DNA of 64,000 bases, taken from Candidatus Marispirochaeta associata (GTDB lineage Bacteria > Spirochaetota > Spirochaetia > JC444 > Marispirochaetaceae). A program made the translations under genes and the position numbers. Positions 51,682 through 61,319 of this stretch are shown in pieces. Under the pieces are notes generated by a model, which did not search any database, was not told where the DNA came from, and saw only the letters and a list, made by a program, of their open reading frames with translations. The DNA lies in assembly GCA_001749745.1 (NCBI GenBank), contig JWTM01000424.1, positions 124,001 through 188,000 on the forward strand, written 5' to 3'. Every line of letters starts with the position of its first letter. Position 1 is the first letter of the stretch.

Positions 51682-54036
51682 TCAGGGAGAGATGAATGAT
51701 TCGAGTACCTGTGCCAGCTCTTCCTCGTTGAAGGGTTTGGTAATTACCGTACGCATTCCCGCCTCGAGGAAGCTCCGTTTATCGCTGGTGTGGGCATGGG
51801 CGGTGAGGGCTACGATGGGCACCTCTTCATACCCTTCGAGGGTCAAGATCATTCTGGAGGCGTCGATACCGTTCATCTTCGGTAGACTGATGTCCATCAA
51901 TATGAGGTCGGGTTTGAGCTCTACGGCCTTGCTCACCGCTGCCTCTCCGTTCTTCGCCTCCTCTACCCGGTAGCCCCAGCTGTTCAAAAGCCGGCAGAGA
52001 TAGAGCCGGTTGACCGCTTCGTCTTCGACAACCAGAATGCTGTGCCCCATGCCGTTTCGACCCGGTGATGCCGGTGAAGTCCTCTCCGGTTCCGCCGGTT
52101 TCTCCCGGAAGGTATCGGGCAGCCGGATGGTGAAGGTCGATCCCTCACCGGGAGAGGATTCGACGGCGATGGTACCCTGCATCATGCTCACCAGTTCATT
52201 GACGATGCTGAGGCCGATACCGACCCCCCGGAAGCGTTTGTTGTAGGGATCCTCGAGCTGTCGGAAGGAGTCGAATATCTTCTCGGTCTCTTCGCTGCTC
52301 ATGCCGATTCCCCGGTCTTGTACGCTGATAATCAGACCTCCGGCGCGTTCGATATCGATCCGTACCGTCCCTTGACTTGAATATTTAATGCCGTTAGAGA
52401 TGAGATTGACCAGAATCTGGATAATCCTGGTTCGGTCGCCGTAGTAGTAATCGGGAGTAAAGTCGTAATGTCGTTCCAGATTTATCCTCTTCTTCTGTGC
52501 CTCAGGACCTAGGAGTCCCAAGCTCATCTCCACCGCCTCTCCCAGATCGAAGAGCTCCTCTCTGAGCCTGAGCCGGCCGGCATCGATGCGGGAGAAGTCG
52601 AGGATATCCCGGATAATCTCGAAGAGATGCTGAGATGATTCCTGGGCCATGGTGAGAAAGTAGCGCTCTTCATCGTTTATCTCGAGGTTTTCCAAGAGGC
52701 TGAGCATCCCGATGATGCCGTTTAGCGGGGTTCGCAGTTCGTGGCTGATGTTGGCCAGGAATTCGCTCTTAACCTTGAGGGCCTCTTCGGTGCGCTGTTT
52801 TTCCTTTTCGATACGACGGTCGTAGTCGACCTTCTCGGTCTCGTCGTTGAGGATCGCGAAGATGTACTGCTCCTGACCGAGGTTGAGAGGGGTGGAGAAG
52901 ATCTCCATGTGGCGGATTTCCCCGTTTTTACGCATATGCTGGACGTGGAACTGATCCCGCTTGCCTTCCAAACGCTGCTGCAGCCGCTCGGCTACGCTGC
53001 TTCCGGGGGTGGCGTTTAGCTTCTCTACCGGCATACCGATGAATTCCCCCATCTCGTAGCCGTAGAAGGAGACCGCAGCTTCATTGGCGTCGCTGATCGT
53101 CTGCTCCTTGAGATCGATCAGCATCATTACCATCCCGGAGTTGTTGAACATGGCGGTATATTTCGCCTCGCTGTTCCAGAGGTCGCGGCGGACCCGACGA
53201 ATGCTACCCCTCAGAACCAGAATAAAGAGCAGGCTGAGGGCGAGTACCCCTATAATCACAAAAAGCAGCAGATAGGCCCAGCGCGGAACAACCGCCTGTT
53301 TCTCTATCAGCAGATAATCGGCGAGGATCGAGTAGTAGTAACTGGAATCGTCCTCTTTGAGCTCCTTGAGGCGCTGGTCAATCACCCTCTTAAGGGCGGG
53401 GTCGACCGTCGGATTCATCCCGATATAGGCTTCACTGGGACTGAAGATGATATTGGTCGGCTTGATCCGGGAGTCGGAGCGAAAGTAGGTGGAGAAGAAT
53501 GCCCCTGCATAGATCTCTCCCGAGATGATCGCTTCGCTCACATGGGCCAGGGAGGGGTAGAAGACCGCCTCGAACTGGAGGTCGAAGGAGGACATCAGTT
53601 CGATAAAGTTCTTGCCGTTCTGCCCGCCCTCCTGAAGACCGATGCGCTTACCCCGGAGCTCCAGTATGGAGTCTATTTCGGTACCCTTGGCGGTGTAGAT
53701 CTCGCTCCAGCTGACCATGAAGGCTTCGTCGTTGAAGCGGAAGTCCTTCTCCCGTTCGGCGGTGCGAATCAGAGCGGGCATGATATCGGCCTCTCCGGAA
53801 TCTACGGCCCTATAGGCATCCTGAAAACTGTCGTAGAGCTGAAAATCGACCTCGTAGTTCAGATCGCCGAGGATCCGATCCAGCAGGTCCGGAAACAATC
53901 CGTAGGGTTGACGATTATCGTCGATATCGATTACCGGAGCGGCGTTATCGAAGACGGCAATGCTGACAGTTTCCGCCTGGAGGAGGAGGGGCAGCAAGAG
54001 GAAGAGCCAGACTATATGTCGCAGATGTGAGCGCAT
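51682..54036 (-). CDS. Hybrid histidine kinase with periplasmic solute-binding sensor
   Basis: 784 residues. Signal peptide (1-21), SBP_bac_3-type periplasmic domain (about 24-245: DNRQPYGLFPDLLDRILGDL, GKRIGLQEGGQNGKNF), one membrane helix (about 260-285), PAS (about 295-405), HisKA with NISHELRTPLNGIIGML (about 425-441), HATPase (about 530-645) and receiver (about 668-780, Asp in ILMDISLPKMNG). It is BvgS/EvgS-like in layout but lacks Hpt. An amino-acid-type ligand is likely for the sensor. It begins 34 bases after the neighbouring Fic-like gene on the same strand. Confidence 0.92.
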   Translation of the reverse strand: MRSHLRHIVWLFLLLPLLLQAETVSIAVFDNAAPVIDIDDNRQPYGLFPDLLDRILGDLNYEVDFQLYDSFQDAYRAVDSGEADIMPALIRTAEREKDFRFNDEAFMVSWSEIYTAKGTEIDSILELRGKRIGLQEGGQNGKNFIELMSSFDLQFEAVFYPSLAHVSEAIISGEIYAGAFFSTYFRSDSRIKPTNIIFSPSEAYIGMNPTVDPALKRVIDQRLKELKEDDSSYYYSILADYLLIEKQAVVPRWAYLLLFVIIGVLALSLLFILVLRGSIRRVRRDLWNSEAKYTAMFNNSGMVMMLIDLKEQTISDANEAAVSFYGYEMGEFIGMPVEKLNATPGSSVAERLQQRLEGKRDQFHVQHMRKNGEIRHMEIFSTPLNLGQEQYIFAILNDETEKVDYDRRIEKEKQRTEEALKVKSEFLANISHELRTPLNGIIGMLSLLENLEINDEERYFLTMAQESSQHLFEIIRDILDFSRIDAGRLRLREELFDLGEAVEMSLGLLGPEAQKKRINLERHYDFTPDYYYGDRTRIIQILVNLISNGIKYSSQGTVRIDIERAGGLIISVQDRGIGMSSEETEKIFDSFRQLEDPYNKRFRGVGIGLSIVNELVSMMQGTIAVESSPGEGSTFTIRLPDTFREKPAEPERTSPASPGRNGMGHSILVVEDEAVNRLYLCRLLNSWGYRVEEAKNGEAAVSKAVELKPDLILMDISLPKMNGIDASRMILTLEGYEEVPIVALTAHAHTSDKRSFLEAGMRTVITKPFNEEELAQVLESFISP

Positions 54037-54043
54037 AATCCTA

Positions 54044-54055
54044 AGTATATATACT
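54044..54055. promoter_or_regulatory. Palindrome ahead of the hybrid kinase gene
   Basis: AGTATATATACT, a perfect 12-base palindrome, lies 8 bases before the kinase start in a 31-base gap. It may be an operator or a -10 region. Confidence 0.25.
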
Positions 54056-54067
54056 GAAAGAGAGATT

Positions 54068-56152
54068 TCAAATTTTCAGGCTTTCAGCCTTCAGTTCTTC
54101 CAGCACTGCGTCCGTATCCTCCCGGGGGAGCCCGCAGCTCCGATCGCGGCAGATGTAGATCCGCGGCTTACCGGCGGCGGAACTCATCCCGGCCGTAAAG
54201 GGCAGGAGCTTGTTGAGGCGGTCGTCCCCGTCGGGCTTGAAGAGCAGAAAGCTTTCCGGAAGATAGATGCGTCGCAGTTCGGCAAGCAGCGCCCCGGTAG
54301 CGCTGTTGTCCGCCTCCCCGCAGACGACGATCTCCCGCAGTCCTCGGTTGCGCGCCTGAAGGGTGCTCAGCGCCTGAAGCAGCGCCCGCGGCTGACGGCG
54401 GATAAGCTCATCCAGGGCGCCGATGGCGTTCCACAGGATCTCCTCCCAGCGGGCGTCGCCGCTAAGCTGATAGAGGATCTGCAGATTCTCGAGCATGACG
54501 CTGTTCCCCGAGGGGTAAGCGCCGTCCACCAAGAGCCGGTTTTCCCCGCCGATCGATTCCGGATCATAGGGGGCCATGGAGAAACCGCCGGCCGGGTGCC
54601 TGAATAGCGAGACGGCTCTCCGGGCCAGACCGAGGCTTTGAGAAAGGCGCTTCGGATCGAAGCTCGCCTGATAGAGTTCCAGCAGGCCGCGGATAAGGTA
54701 GGCGTAATCGTCCAGAAGCTCCTGGGCTTGAACCTCGCCCTCGCAGATGCGGTGATAGAGCCGCACTTCGGCGCCGCTCGTGCTGCCGAGCTTCTCCAGA
54801 AGGGTATCGGCGGCCATCTCGGCGGCGGCGATAAAGGCCTCGTCGTCGAAAACGCGGCCCGCCTTGGCCAGCGCCGCGATCATCATCCCGTTCCAGTCGC
54901 TTAGAATCTTGGTGTCTGTCAGGGGCGGAGTCCTGCGGGCTCGCCGCTCCAAGAGCCGCATCCGGAGATCCTCCGCCGGGGGCGGGTTCCCCGGACGGCT
55001 GTGAAGGATATTCAGCCCCCGGGAGGGTTGCCCGGCTTCGGGAGTGAAGTTCCCCTCCCGGGCCAGGTCGAAGTTTTCGATAAAGCTATCGAGCTCTTCC
55101 CGGTCGAGGAGAGACTCCAGCTCCTTCAGGCTCCACAGGTAGTAGATCCCCTCCTCTCCCTCGGAGTCGGCGTCCTGGGCGGCGTAGAAAGCCCCGTCAG
55201 GCGAGACCATCTCTCGCTGCAGATACTCAAGGATCTCGCCGGACCAGCGTCGGTAGCGCTTCTTCCCGGTCAGCTGATAGAGCTCGGTGCAGATAGTAAG
55301 GAATCCCGCTTGATCATAGAGCATCTTCTCGAAGTGGGGCAGCTTCCACTCCCGGTCGGTGGCGTAGCGGTGGATGCCGAATCCGATTTGATCGTAGACT
55401 CCTCCCGCCCGCATACGGGCGAGGCTTGTCTCTACCATCTCGAGCAGTTGTGTCTCTCCGCTTGCCCGGTATCGCCGCAGCAGGAAGACGAGCCCGTGGG
55501 GAGACGGGAACTTCGGGGCAGTTCCGAACCCCCCGAACTCAGAATCATAATCCTCGATTAGTTGTTTCTCCGCAGCATCCAGTGCAGTCGGGTAGAGCTC
55601 TTTCGATCGAAACTCATGATTCAGGGAAGCCGCCGACGGGGCGATCGAGTCCGGATTGAGCCGGCGCAGGTGACCCTCCAGCTCGGCGGCGACCTTCTCT
55701 ATCCGGGGACGCTCCTCCTTCCAGAGACGATCGATCTCGCCCAAGAGGGTCTTAAAGCCCATGCGGCCTCCCCGGTCCTCCAGGGGCACGTAGGTAGCGC
55801 CTACGAAGGGCCGGCCGTCGGGCATGGCGAAGATAGAGAGCGGCCAGCCGCCTCCGCCGTTGAGCATCTGGTAGGCGGTCATATAGTAATCATCGATATG
55901 GGGCAACTCCTCCCGGTCGATCTTGATCGGCAGGCAGATTCGGTTCAGGAGCTCGGCGGCCGCGGGATCCTCGAAACTCTCATGGGCCATCACATGACAC
56001 CAGTGGCAGGTGGCGTATCCGATGGAGAGGAAGAGAGGCTTGTTCAGCTCCGACGCCTTTTTCAGGCTTGCGGGATTCCATGGATGCCAGTCGACGGGGT
56101 TCTCAGCATGCTGCCGCAGATAGGGACTCTTCTCGCGGGACAACTTGTTCAT
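54068..56152 (-). CDS. YyaL/DUF255 thioredoxin-domain protein
   Basis: 694 residues. N-terminal thioredoxin-like DUF255 domain (about 1-165) starting [21 protein letters not shown], with the CxxC pair in [15 protein letters not shown] (about 45-59). The rest is an (alpha/alpha)6 barrel of the six-hairpin glycosidase type, as in YyaL and SPATA20. Length and layout are normal for the family; no reaction is established. ATG 56152 is preferred over a GTG at 56167, since the family starts with the SxxKSPYL block and the GTG abuts the terminator. No strong ribosome-binding site is visible. Confidence 0.9.
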   Translation of the reverse strand: MNKLSREKSPYLRQHAENPVDWHPWNPASLKKASELNKPLFLSIGYATCHWCHVMAHESFEDPAAAELLNRICLPIKIDREELPHIDDYYMTAYQMLNGGGGWPLSIFAMPDGRPFVGATYVPLEDRGGRMGFKTLLGEIDRLWKEERPRIEKVAAELEGHLRRLNPDSIAPSAASLNHEFRSKELYPTALDAAEKQLIEDYDSEFGGFGTAPKFPSPHGLVFLLRRYRASGETQLLEMVETSLARMRAGGVYDQIGFGIHRYATDREWKLPHFEKMLYDQAGFLTICTELYQLTGKKRYRRWSGEILEYLQREMVSPDGAFYAAQDADSEGEEGIYYLWSLKELESLLDREELDSFIENFDLAREGNFTPEAGQPSRGLNILHSRPGNPPPAEDLRMRLLERRARRTPPLTDTKILSDWNGMMIAALAKAGRVFDDEAFIAAAEMAADTLLEKLGSTSGAEVRLYHRICEGEVQAQELLDDYAYLIRGLLELYQASFDPKRLSQSLGLARRAVSLFRHPAGGFSMAPYDPESIGGENRLLVDGAYPSGNSVMLENLQILYQLSGDARWEEILWNAIGALDELIRRQPRALLQALSTLQARNRGLREIVVCGEADNSATGALLAELRRIYLPESFLLFKPDGDDRLNKLLPFTAGMSSAAGKPRIYICRDRSCGLPREDTDAVLEELKAESLKI

Positions 56153-56167
56153 GGGTGGAATATACAC

Positions 56168-56196
56168 AAAAAAAGCCCCCGCGGAGTGCGGGGGCT
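56168..56196 (-). terminator. Intrinsic terminator of the sugar ABC operon
   Basis: Read on the minus strand, AGCCCCCGC pairs with GCGGGGGCT around a 5-base loop (stem 56174-56182 with 56188-56196), followed by seven Ts (56168-56174). It ends the operon after the binding-protein gene. It also lies only 16 bases ahead of the yyaL-type start. Confidence 0.92.
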
Positions 56197-56222
56197 AATA
56201 GATTCAATCGAAGCGATTTCGA

Positions 56223-57326
56223 TCAATCGTAGAGCAGAGGAGCGATGTCGGCATCGTCCATGTTGTCTTTATCGTAGAACTTGGCGCCGGTATCGACGTC
56301 GGAGACGCTCTCGCCCATGTAGGCTTTGTAGGCCAGCTCAACAGCCTTGTAGCCGATGGAGTAGGGGTCCTGGGTGATAGAACCGAGGAAGTACTCGCTG
56401 CGGACGGCGTTCTTCTGACCTTCGCCGGCATCGTAGCCGATGGCGATCAGACCGGGGTACTTAGCGGGCAGGTCGGCACCGTCGTTGGTGGCTGCCAGCA
56501 GACCCTTAACGGTCGCTTCGTTGGAGCAGAAGATACCGAGGATATTCTCGTCGGCAACCTTGTTCAATACTGCGTTCGCGGATGCGGCGCTGTCCTGAGC
56601 GGAGGCTGATGCGGGAACGACCATCTCGATGAAGACCTTGTCGCCCGAGGTGGGGCTGTCGCTGGCGATGTAGGCGGGGTTGCCCACAACAGCGATGTCG
56701 CTCTTGCTCATGGCGGTCTCGGAAGCGATCAGGTCGACCATGTTGTCCCGGAAACCTTTACCGCGGCTCAAGAGAGACTCACCGGAGGCGTCCTGGTTCA
56801 TAACCACGATCTTGACCGGGTTAGAAGCAGTAGCGGCCTCGATGTCGCCCTTGATTACCTCGAACATCTTCTCTGCAGCCATACCGGCGGCATTGTAGTT
56901 GTCGGTCGAAGCATTGGCGTAGATCGAGCCGGCCGGAGCGTTGGGTACGCCGGAGTCGAAGCCGATTACCGGGATCCCGTTAGCCTTGGTCTGCTCGAGC
57001 TGGTCGATAACCGAGGTGGTGTCCAGTGCTGCCAGGGCGATGGCGACAGGGCCTTTGGCCATGGCGTTGTTCAGCATCTCAACCTGGATCTGTACGTCGC
57101 TCTCGGAGGGGGGGCCCTCGAAGGTCATGTCGACGCCGTACTCTTCGGCGGCATCAACGGCTCCGCGCTTTACCTGCTGCCAGAAGTCGTGCTGCTCACC
57201 CTTGGAAACAACGGCGATGTAGGGCTTTTCGCCCTCGCTCTGACCACCGGCGAAAACAGCCATCGAGAACGATGCCAGCATGGCGACGGTCAAGAATGCA
57301 ATCGCAATCCTTTTAGAAAAACTCAT
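56223..57326 (-). CDS. Sugar ABC transporter substrate-binding protein (RbsB/galactose type)
   Basis: 367 residues. Sec signal peptide (about 1-26, cut near AVFAGG), then a periplasmic-binding-protein type I fold: IAVVSKGEQHDFWQQVKRGA near residue 37, GIPVIGFDSGVPNAP near 127, and TQDPYSIGYKAVELAYKAYM near 320. The DSGV and AIGYD motifs are as in ribose- and galactose-binding proteins. A C-terminal YDAGEGQKNAVRSEYF stretch completes the pocket. Sugar identity is not evident. Last gene before the terminator. Confidence 0.92.
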   Translation of the reverse strand: MSFSKRIAIAFLTVAMLASFSMAVFAGGQSEGEKPYIAVVSKGEQHDFWQQVKRGAVDAAEEYGVDMTFEGPPSESDVQIQVEMLNNAMAKGPVAIALAALDTTSVIDQLEQTKANGIPVIGFDSGVPNAPAGSIYANASTDNYNAAGMAAEKMFEVIKGDIEAATASNPVKIVVMNQDASGESLLSRGKGFRDNMVDLIASETAMSKSDIAVVGNPAYIASDSPTSGDKVFIEMVVPASASAQDSAASANAVLNKVADENILGIFCSNEATVKGLLAATNDGADLPAKYPGLIAIGYDAGEGQKNAVRSEYFLGSITQDPYSIGYKAVELAYKAYMGESVSDVDTGAKFYDKDNMDDADIAPLLYD

Positions 57327-57382
57327 ACTTAAACCTCCTATGGTTTGTATGTTTTTACCTGAAATACTTTTCAGGCTTTACC

Positions 57383-58654
57383 CTAATTTGATGAGCTCTC
57401 TTTCTTGAGAAGCTCGTGGAATTCCCGCTCGGCGGCCTTCTCTTCGGCGTGGATGCGGGCCTGTTCGGCCTTTTCTTCGGCCTTCATCTTCTTGTAGGTG
57501 TGCTGCATCTCATCCTTCTTAGAGGCGATCTGCTGCTTTAGTTCCTCAGTTTTCGCGGAATCGCCGGCCTGTTGGGCGCCGGCTAGCTGATCCTTCAGCT
57601 GATCGATCGCGTCGATCATCGAGGATTTATAGGCGTCCGCCGGGGTCTGGATCTTCACCTCCGAGGCCTTCTTGTTGCGGTAGATATCGAGGAGTACCGC
57701 GCCGATAACGACTACGCCGGTAAAGAAGGTCTGGTAGTGAGCCTGAAGGTCCATCGAGGGCAGGCCGGCGCGCAGAACGCTCATGATAAAGACGCCGATC
57801 AGGGTGCCGAAGACCGATCCGATTCCGCCCGAAAGGGAGGTGCCGCCGATTACCGCGCCGGCGATGGCGTAGAGCTCGAAGCCCTGGCCCTGGGCGGGCA
57901 TGACGGTGGTGTAGACCGCGGCGAAGGAGATTCCGCCGATACCGGCGGTGGCGCCGGCGACGACGTAGGCCGACATCTCCCACTTCTTGACGTTGACGCC
58001 CGAGAGGCGGGCCGCCTCTTTATTGGAGCCGATGGCGAAGATGTAGCGACCCATCTTGGTCTTGGTCAGAATCAGGTGACAGATTACTACCACCAGGATC
58101 AACACGATCGCTCCCGTCGGGATGGAGAGGCCGTCTTCGCTGATGTACTTAAAGATACTCTTGAACCAGCCGTCCGCGCCGGAGCGGGTGGGGAAGGTGG
58201 CCGAGCGTACGTTGGAGACGATCGAACCGACGCCCATGGAAATCATCATCGTTCCCAGGGTCTGAATGAAGGGGGGGAGTCCCAGCCGGGTGATCATGAA
58301 GCCGTTGAAATAACCGAAAGCGACCCCCACCGCCAGAATCAAGAGCAGGGAGAGCCACATCGGCAGGCCCCAGGTCTTATAGGCGGTACCGCCGATAATG
58401 GCGGCGCACATCATTACCGTACCGACCGAGAGGTCGATACCGCCGGTAATAATCACGAATGTTACGCCGATGGCGATGAATCCGATGTAGTACGACGAGT
58501 CGATTATGTTGACAAAGGTGTTGTATGAGAAGAAGTTTCTCCCGAAGAGTCCGAAGAAGACATAGAGGATAACCAGCGCCGCCGGCGCGAGAATCCATTT
58601 GAGTCCTTTCTCTTTTAGGCGCTGCATGCGCTCCCGTTGTGTTATAGCTTCCAT
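57383..58654 (-). CDS. Sugar ABC transporter permease (RbsC type) with coiled-coil tail
   Basis: 423 residues. The first ~325 form the usual eight to ten helices with GGIDLSVGTVMM (about 71-82) and ARLSGVNVKKWEMSAYVVAG (about 213-232), the RbsC EAA-like loop. RbsC itself has about 320 residues. The last ~95 residues are a charged, helical, probably coiled-coil tail (for example QLKDQLAGAQQAGDSAKTEE and KAEEKAEQARIHAEEKAAER) that is not part of the family. The gene is the second of three transport genes, 15 bases after the ATPase gene. Confidence 0.9.
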   Translation of the reverse strand: MEAITQRERMQRLKEKGLKWILAPAALVILYVFFGLFGRNFFSYNTFVNIIDSSYYIGFIAIGVTFVIITGGIDLSVGTVMMCAAIIGGTAYKTWGLPMWLSLLLILAVGVAFGYFNGFMITRLGLPPFIQTLGTMMISMGVGSIVSNVRSATFPTRSGADGWFKSIFKYISEDGLSIPTGAIVLILVVVICHLILTKTKMGRYIFAIGSNKEAARLSGVNVKKWEMSAYVVAGATAGIGGISFAAVYTTVMPAQGQGFELYAIAGAVIGGTSLSGGIGSVFGTLIGVFIMSVLRAGLPSMDLQAHYQTFFTGVVVIGAVLLDIYRNKKASEVKIQTPADAYKSSMIDAIDQLKDQLAGAQQAGDSAKTEELKQQIASKKDEMQHTYKKMKAEEKAEQARIHAEEKAAEREFHELLKKESSSN

Positions 58655-58669
58655 TATGTTTCTGCTCCT

Positions 58670-60184
58670 CTAACCTACTAACTCTTCGCCCCGCATGGTG
58701 GCGTACTTCATTATCTCGGCCTGGTTCGCTTCGCTTATATCGAGCTCGCCGGTTATGCGACCTTCGCACATGACCATGATTCGGTCGCTCATTCTCAAGA
58801 CCTCGGGCAATTCCGAGGAGATCATGATGATCGATTTACCCTCTTTGGCCAGTTCGTTCATCAGGGTGTAGATCTCGCTCTTTGCGCCCACGTCGATGCC
58901 TCGGGTGGGCTCGTCGAAGATCAGGATATCGCTGTTGCGGATCAGCCACTTGGCGATAACCACCTTTTGCTGGTTACCTCCGGAGAGGTTGCGTATGAGC
59001 TGTTCCAGGGTCGGGGTCTTGATGCTGAGTTTGTCCACGAACTCCTCGGCAATCTTCGCAACCCGCTTGTTATGAATGAAGGCGCCCTTCTCGAACTTGC
59101 CGTAGCTGGCGAGAACGGCGTTCTCGGTAACGCTTAATCCCAGGGCCAGGCCGTAGCGCTTCCGATCCTCCGAGAGATAGCCGATTCCGTGATCGACCGC
59201 ATCCTGAGGAGAGCGGATCCAGACCGGCCGGCCTTTGATCTCGATCGTACCGCTTTGAATCTTGTCCGCTCCGAAGAGCGCCCGGGCGGTTTCGGTCCGG
59301 CCCGCGCCCATGAGTCCCGCAAAGCCGAGGATTTCGCCCTTGCGCAGCTCGAAGCTGACGTCCTTGACCAGCTTGCCGGCGTTCAGGTTCTTGACTCGCA
59401 AGACTGTTTCCGCATCGGCGGGAACATTACTCTTCTGCTTCGGTTCCTCGTAGATGACCCGGCCGACCATCATGTTGATGATATCCTGCTTGGTGACGTC
59501 GGTTGTTTTACGGGTTCCCACATACTCGCCGTCCCGCATGACTGTTACCCTATCGGTTATTTGGCCGATCTCGTCCATCCGGTGGGAGATGTAGATCATC
59601 GCAACGCCCTTGGATGCAAGGTCGCGCATGATGGTGAAGAGTTCGTTGATTTCGGTTTCGGTCAGAGCGGCCGAAGGCTCGTCCAGGATCAGCACCTTCA
59701 GGTTGTGGGAGACCGCCTTGGCGATCTCGACCATCTGCTGCTTGCCGACGGTCAGTTTTCCGAGGGTCTCGGTGGGATCGATATGCATGTTGAGCCGTTG
59801 GAAGAGTTCCTTGGTGCGCTGATTCTGCGTTCGTTCGTCGATGAAGAGGTTGTTCCCCTGCATTGATTCCCGGCCGATGAAGATATTCTGGGCCACGGTC
59901 AGGTGGTCCATCATATTGAGTTCCTGGTGGATAATCCCGATGCCCATCTGCAGAGCATGTTTGGGGTTCCGGGGATTAAAAAGTTTTCCCAGGTAGTGGA
60001 TCTCACCGGAGTCCTTATCGTGGATGCCGGTCAGGATCTTCATCAGCGTAGACTTCCCGGCGCCGTTTTCGCCCACCAGGGCGTGGATCTCACCCTCTTC
60101 CAGGTTGAAATCGACCCCCTTCAGGGCGTGCACTCCGGTGAAGCGCTTATCTATATTTTTCATCGAGAGGACTTGCTTGCTCAA
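58670..60184 (-). CDS. Sugar ABC transporter ATP-binding protein (RbsA type, two domains)
   Basis: 504 residues with two ATPase domains. Domain 1 has a perfect Walker A (GENGAGKSTLM, 38-48), signature LTVGKQQMVEIAKA and Walker B LILDEPSAAL. Domain 2 has a degenerate Walker A (GLMGAGRTETARAL), signature LSGGNQQKVVIAKWL and LIFDEPTRG. This is the RbsA/MglA pattern. TTG start at 60184 is chosen because AAGGAG lies 7 bases upstream; the next ATG is residue 8. Confidence 0.93.
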   Translation of the reverse strand: MSKQVLSMKNIDKRFTGVHALKGVDFNLEEGEIHALVGENGAGKSTLMKILTGIHDKDSGEIHYLGKLFNPRNPKHALQMGIGIIHQELNMMDHLTVAQNIFIGRESMQGNNLFIDERTQNQRTKELFQRLNMHIDPTETLGKLTVGKQQMVEIAKAVSHNLKVLILDEPSAALTETEINELFTIMRDLASKGVAMIYISHRMDEIGQITDRVTVMRDGEYVGTRKTTDVTKQDIINMMVGRVIYEEPKQKSNVPADAETVLRVKNLNAGKLVKDVSFELRKGEILGFAGLMGAGRTETARALFGADKIQSGTIEIKGRPVWIRSPQDAVDHGIGYLSEDRKRYGLALGLSVTENAVLASYGKFEKGAFIHNKRVAKIAEEFVDKLSIKTPTLEQLIRNLSGGNQQKVVIAKWLIRNSDILIFDEPTRGIDVGAKSEIYTLMNELAKEGKSIIMISSELPEVLRMSDRIMVMCEGRITGELDISEANQAEIMKYATMRGEELVG

Positions 60185-60278
60185 GGTTCCGCTCCTTAAT
60201 TCGTCGACTGAGAATAGTATCCCCCTGAATTCTGAATCGCGAAATTGAGGAAATTACGGAGTATGTTGAATATTTTCC

Positions 60279-60288
60279 GGATCGATCC
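60279..60288. promoter_or_regulatory. Palindrome upstream of the ABC transport genes
   Basis: GGATCGATCC is a perfect 10-base palindrome in the 148-base gap between the co-sensor gene and the ATPase gene. It could be an operator for the AraC-type response regulator that the cluster encodes, though AraC-type sites are usually direct repeats. Confidence 0.3.
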
Positions 60289-60332
60289 CGTCGGTTGGAT
60301 TTATTGGAGCTTTTATTCCCTCGGTAGGGCGA

Positions 60333-61319
60333 CTAGGGTTCGGTAAAGGGAAAGAGGAGCTCCTGGTACTCCCGGCGGAACATATTCTCCACGGTAATCA
60401 GGATAGAACCGGTATCGATGAACTCTTCCACCCGTTTGCCCCGTAACACGTCGGCGGCGGTCTTGACCGAGAGATAACCCATATTATAGGGGCGTTGTAC
60501 CACGGTGGCTTTCAGGACTCCCTGCTCCAGATAGACGAGTTCCCGAATGGCATTGTCGAATCCCACCACATCGACCCTATCCTTCGCATCCCGCGCTTCG
60601 ATCCCCCGGGCCACACCTAACGCGGCGACCTCGTTTAGGGCGACGATTCCGCCCAGGTTGGGATTATCTAAAAGCTCCAGGGTAATCTCATAGGCAATAT
60701 CCTCGTCCACATCGCAGAACCAGGTGCCGATTACCTCCTCGCCTTCCAGGGCCTGACGTACGCCGGCCTCCCGTTCGATGGCGGTGGCGGTTTCGCGAAT
60801 ATGGCTCACGATGGCGATCTGCTTACGGGGATTTCCGGCGATCAGCCGTTTCATCTCCGCCCCGGCCTTGTTCCCGGCCTCGATGTTATCGGTGGCGATG
60901 AAACTGACCGGCACTGATGAATCGACCCCGGAGTCGAAGGTGATCACCGGCACCCCCAGTTCGGCCGCCCGTTCCAGCGGCTCGGCCAGGCGGCGGTAAT
61001 CGTTGGCGGCCAGGATAATCAACGGCGGCTGTTGCTCGATCACCTGCTCCAGGATACGGATCTGACGGTTTATCTCCCGTTCGTAGCGGGGTCCCGAGAT
61101 GTGTACCTCCAGGCCGAACTCCCGGGAGGCCTCGTTTATCCCGCGAATAGCCACGTCCCAGAAGTCCATCGGGTCGGTTTGAATCGACTTGAGTACGATC
61201 TCCACCGGTTCCTCCACATTGGCCTGCTCGGGCATACGCTGGTTGTAGAAGAGCGAAAGGGCGATGTAGAGGATAAAGCCCGCGACCAGGCTCAACAGGA
61301 GTAGGATCCAATTCTTCAC
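60333..61319 (-). CDS. Membrane-anchored sugar-binding protein, likely co-sensor
   Basis: 328 residues with a periplasmic-binding fold like RbsB (IQTDPMDFWDVAIRGINEA near 50, GVPVITFDSGVDSSVP near 122, VVGFDN near 240). Instead of a cleavable signal it has an N-terminal helix (about 4-23: ILLLLSLVAGFILYIALSLF) and no lipobox or obvious cleavage site, so it is tethered to the inner membrane. It overlaps the kinase gene by 4 bases (ATGA). In clostridial XylFII-LytS-YesN systems such a protein presents the sugar to the kinase; the same role is inferred here. Confidence 0.85.
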   Translation of the reverse strand: MKNWILLLLSLVAGFILYIALSLFYNQRMPEQANVEEPVEIVLKSIQTDPMDFWDVAIRGINEASREFGLEVHISGPRYEREINRQIRILEQVIEQQPPLIILAANDYRRLAEPLERAAELGVPVITFDSGVDSSVPVSFIATDNIEAGNKAGAEMKRLIAGNPRKQIAIVSHIRETATAIEREAGVRQALEGEEVIGTWFCDVDEDIAYEITLELLDNPNLGGIVALNEVAALGVARGIEARDAKDRVDVVGFDNAIRELVYLEQGVLKATVVQRPYNMGYLSVKTAADVLRGKRVEEFIDTGSILITVENMFRREYQELLFPFTEP

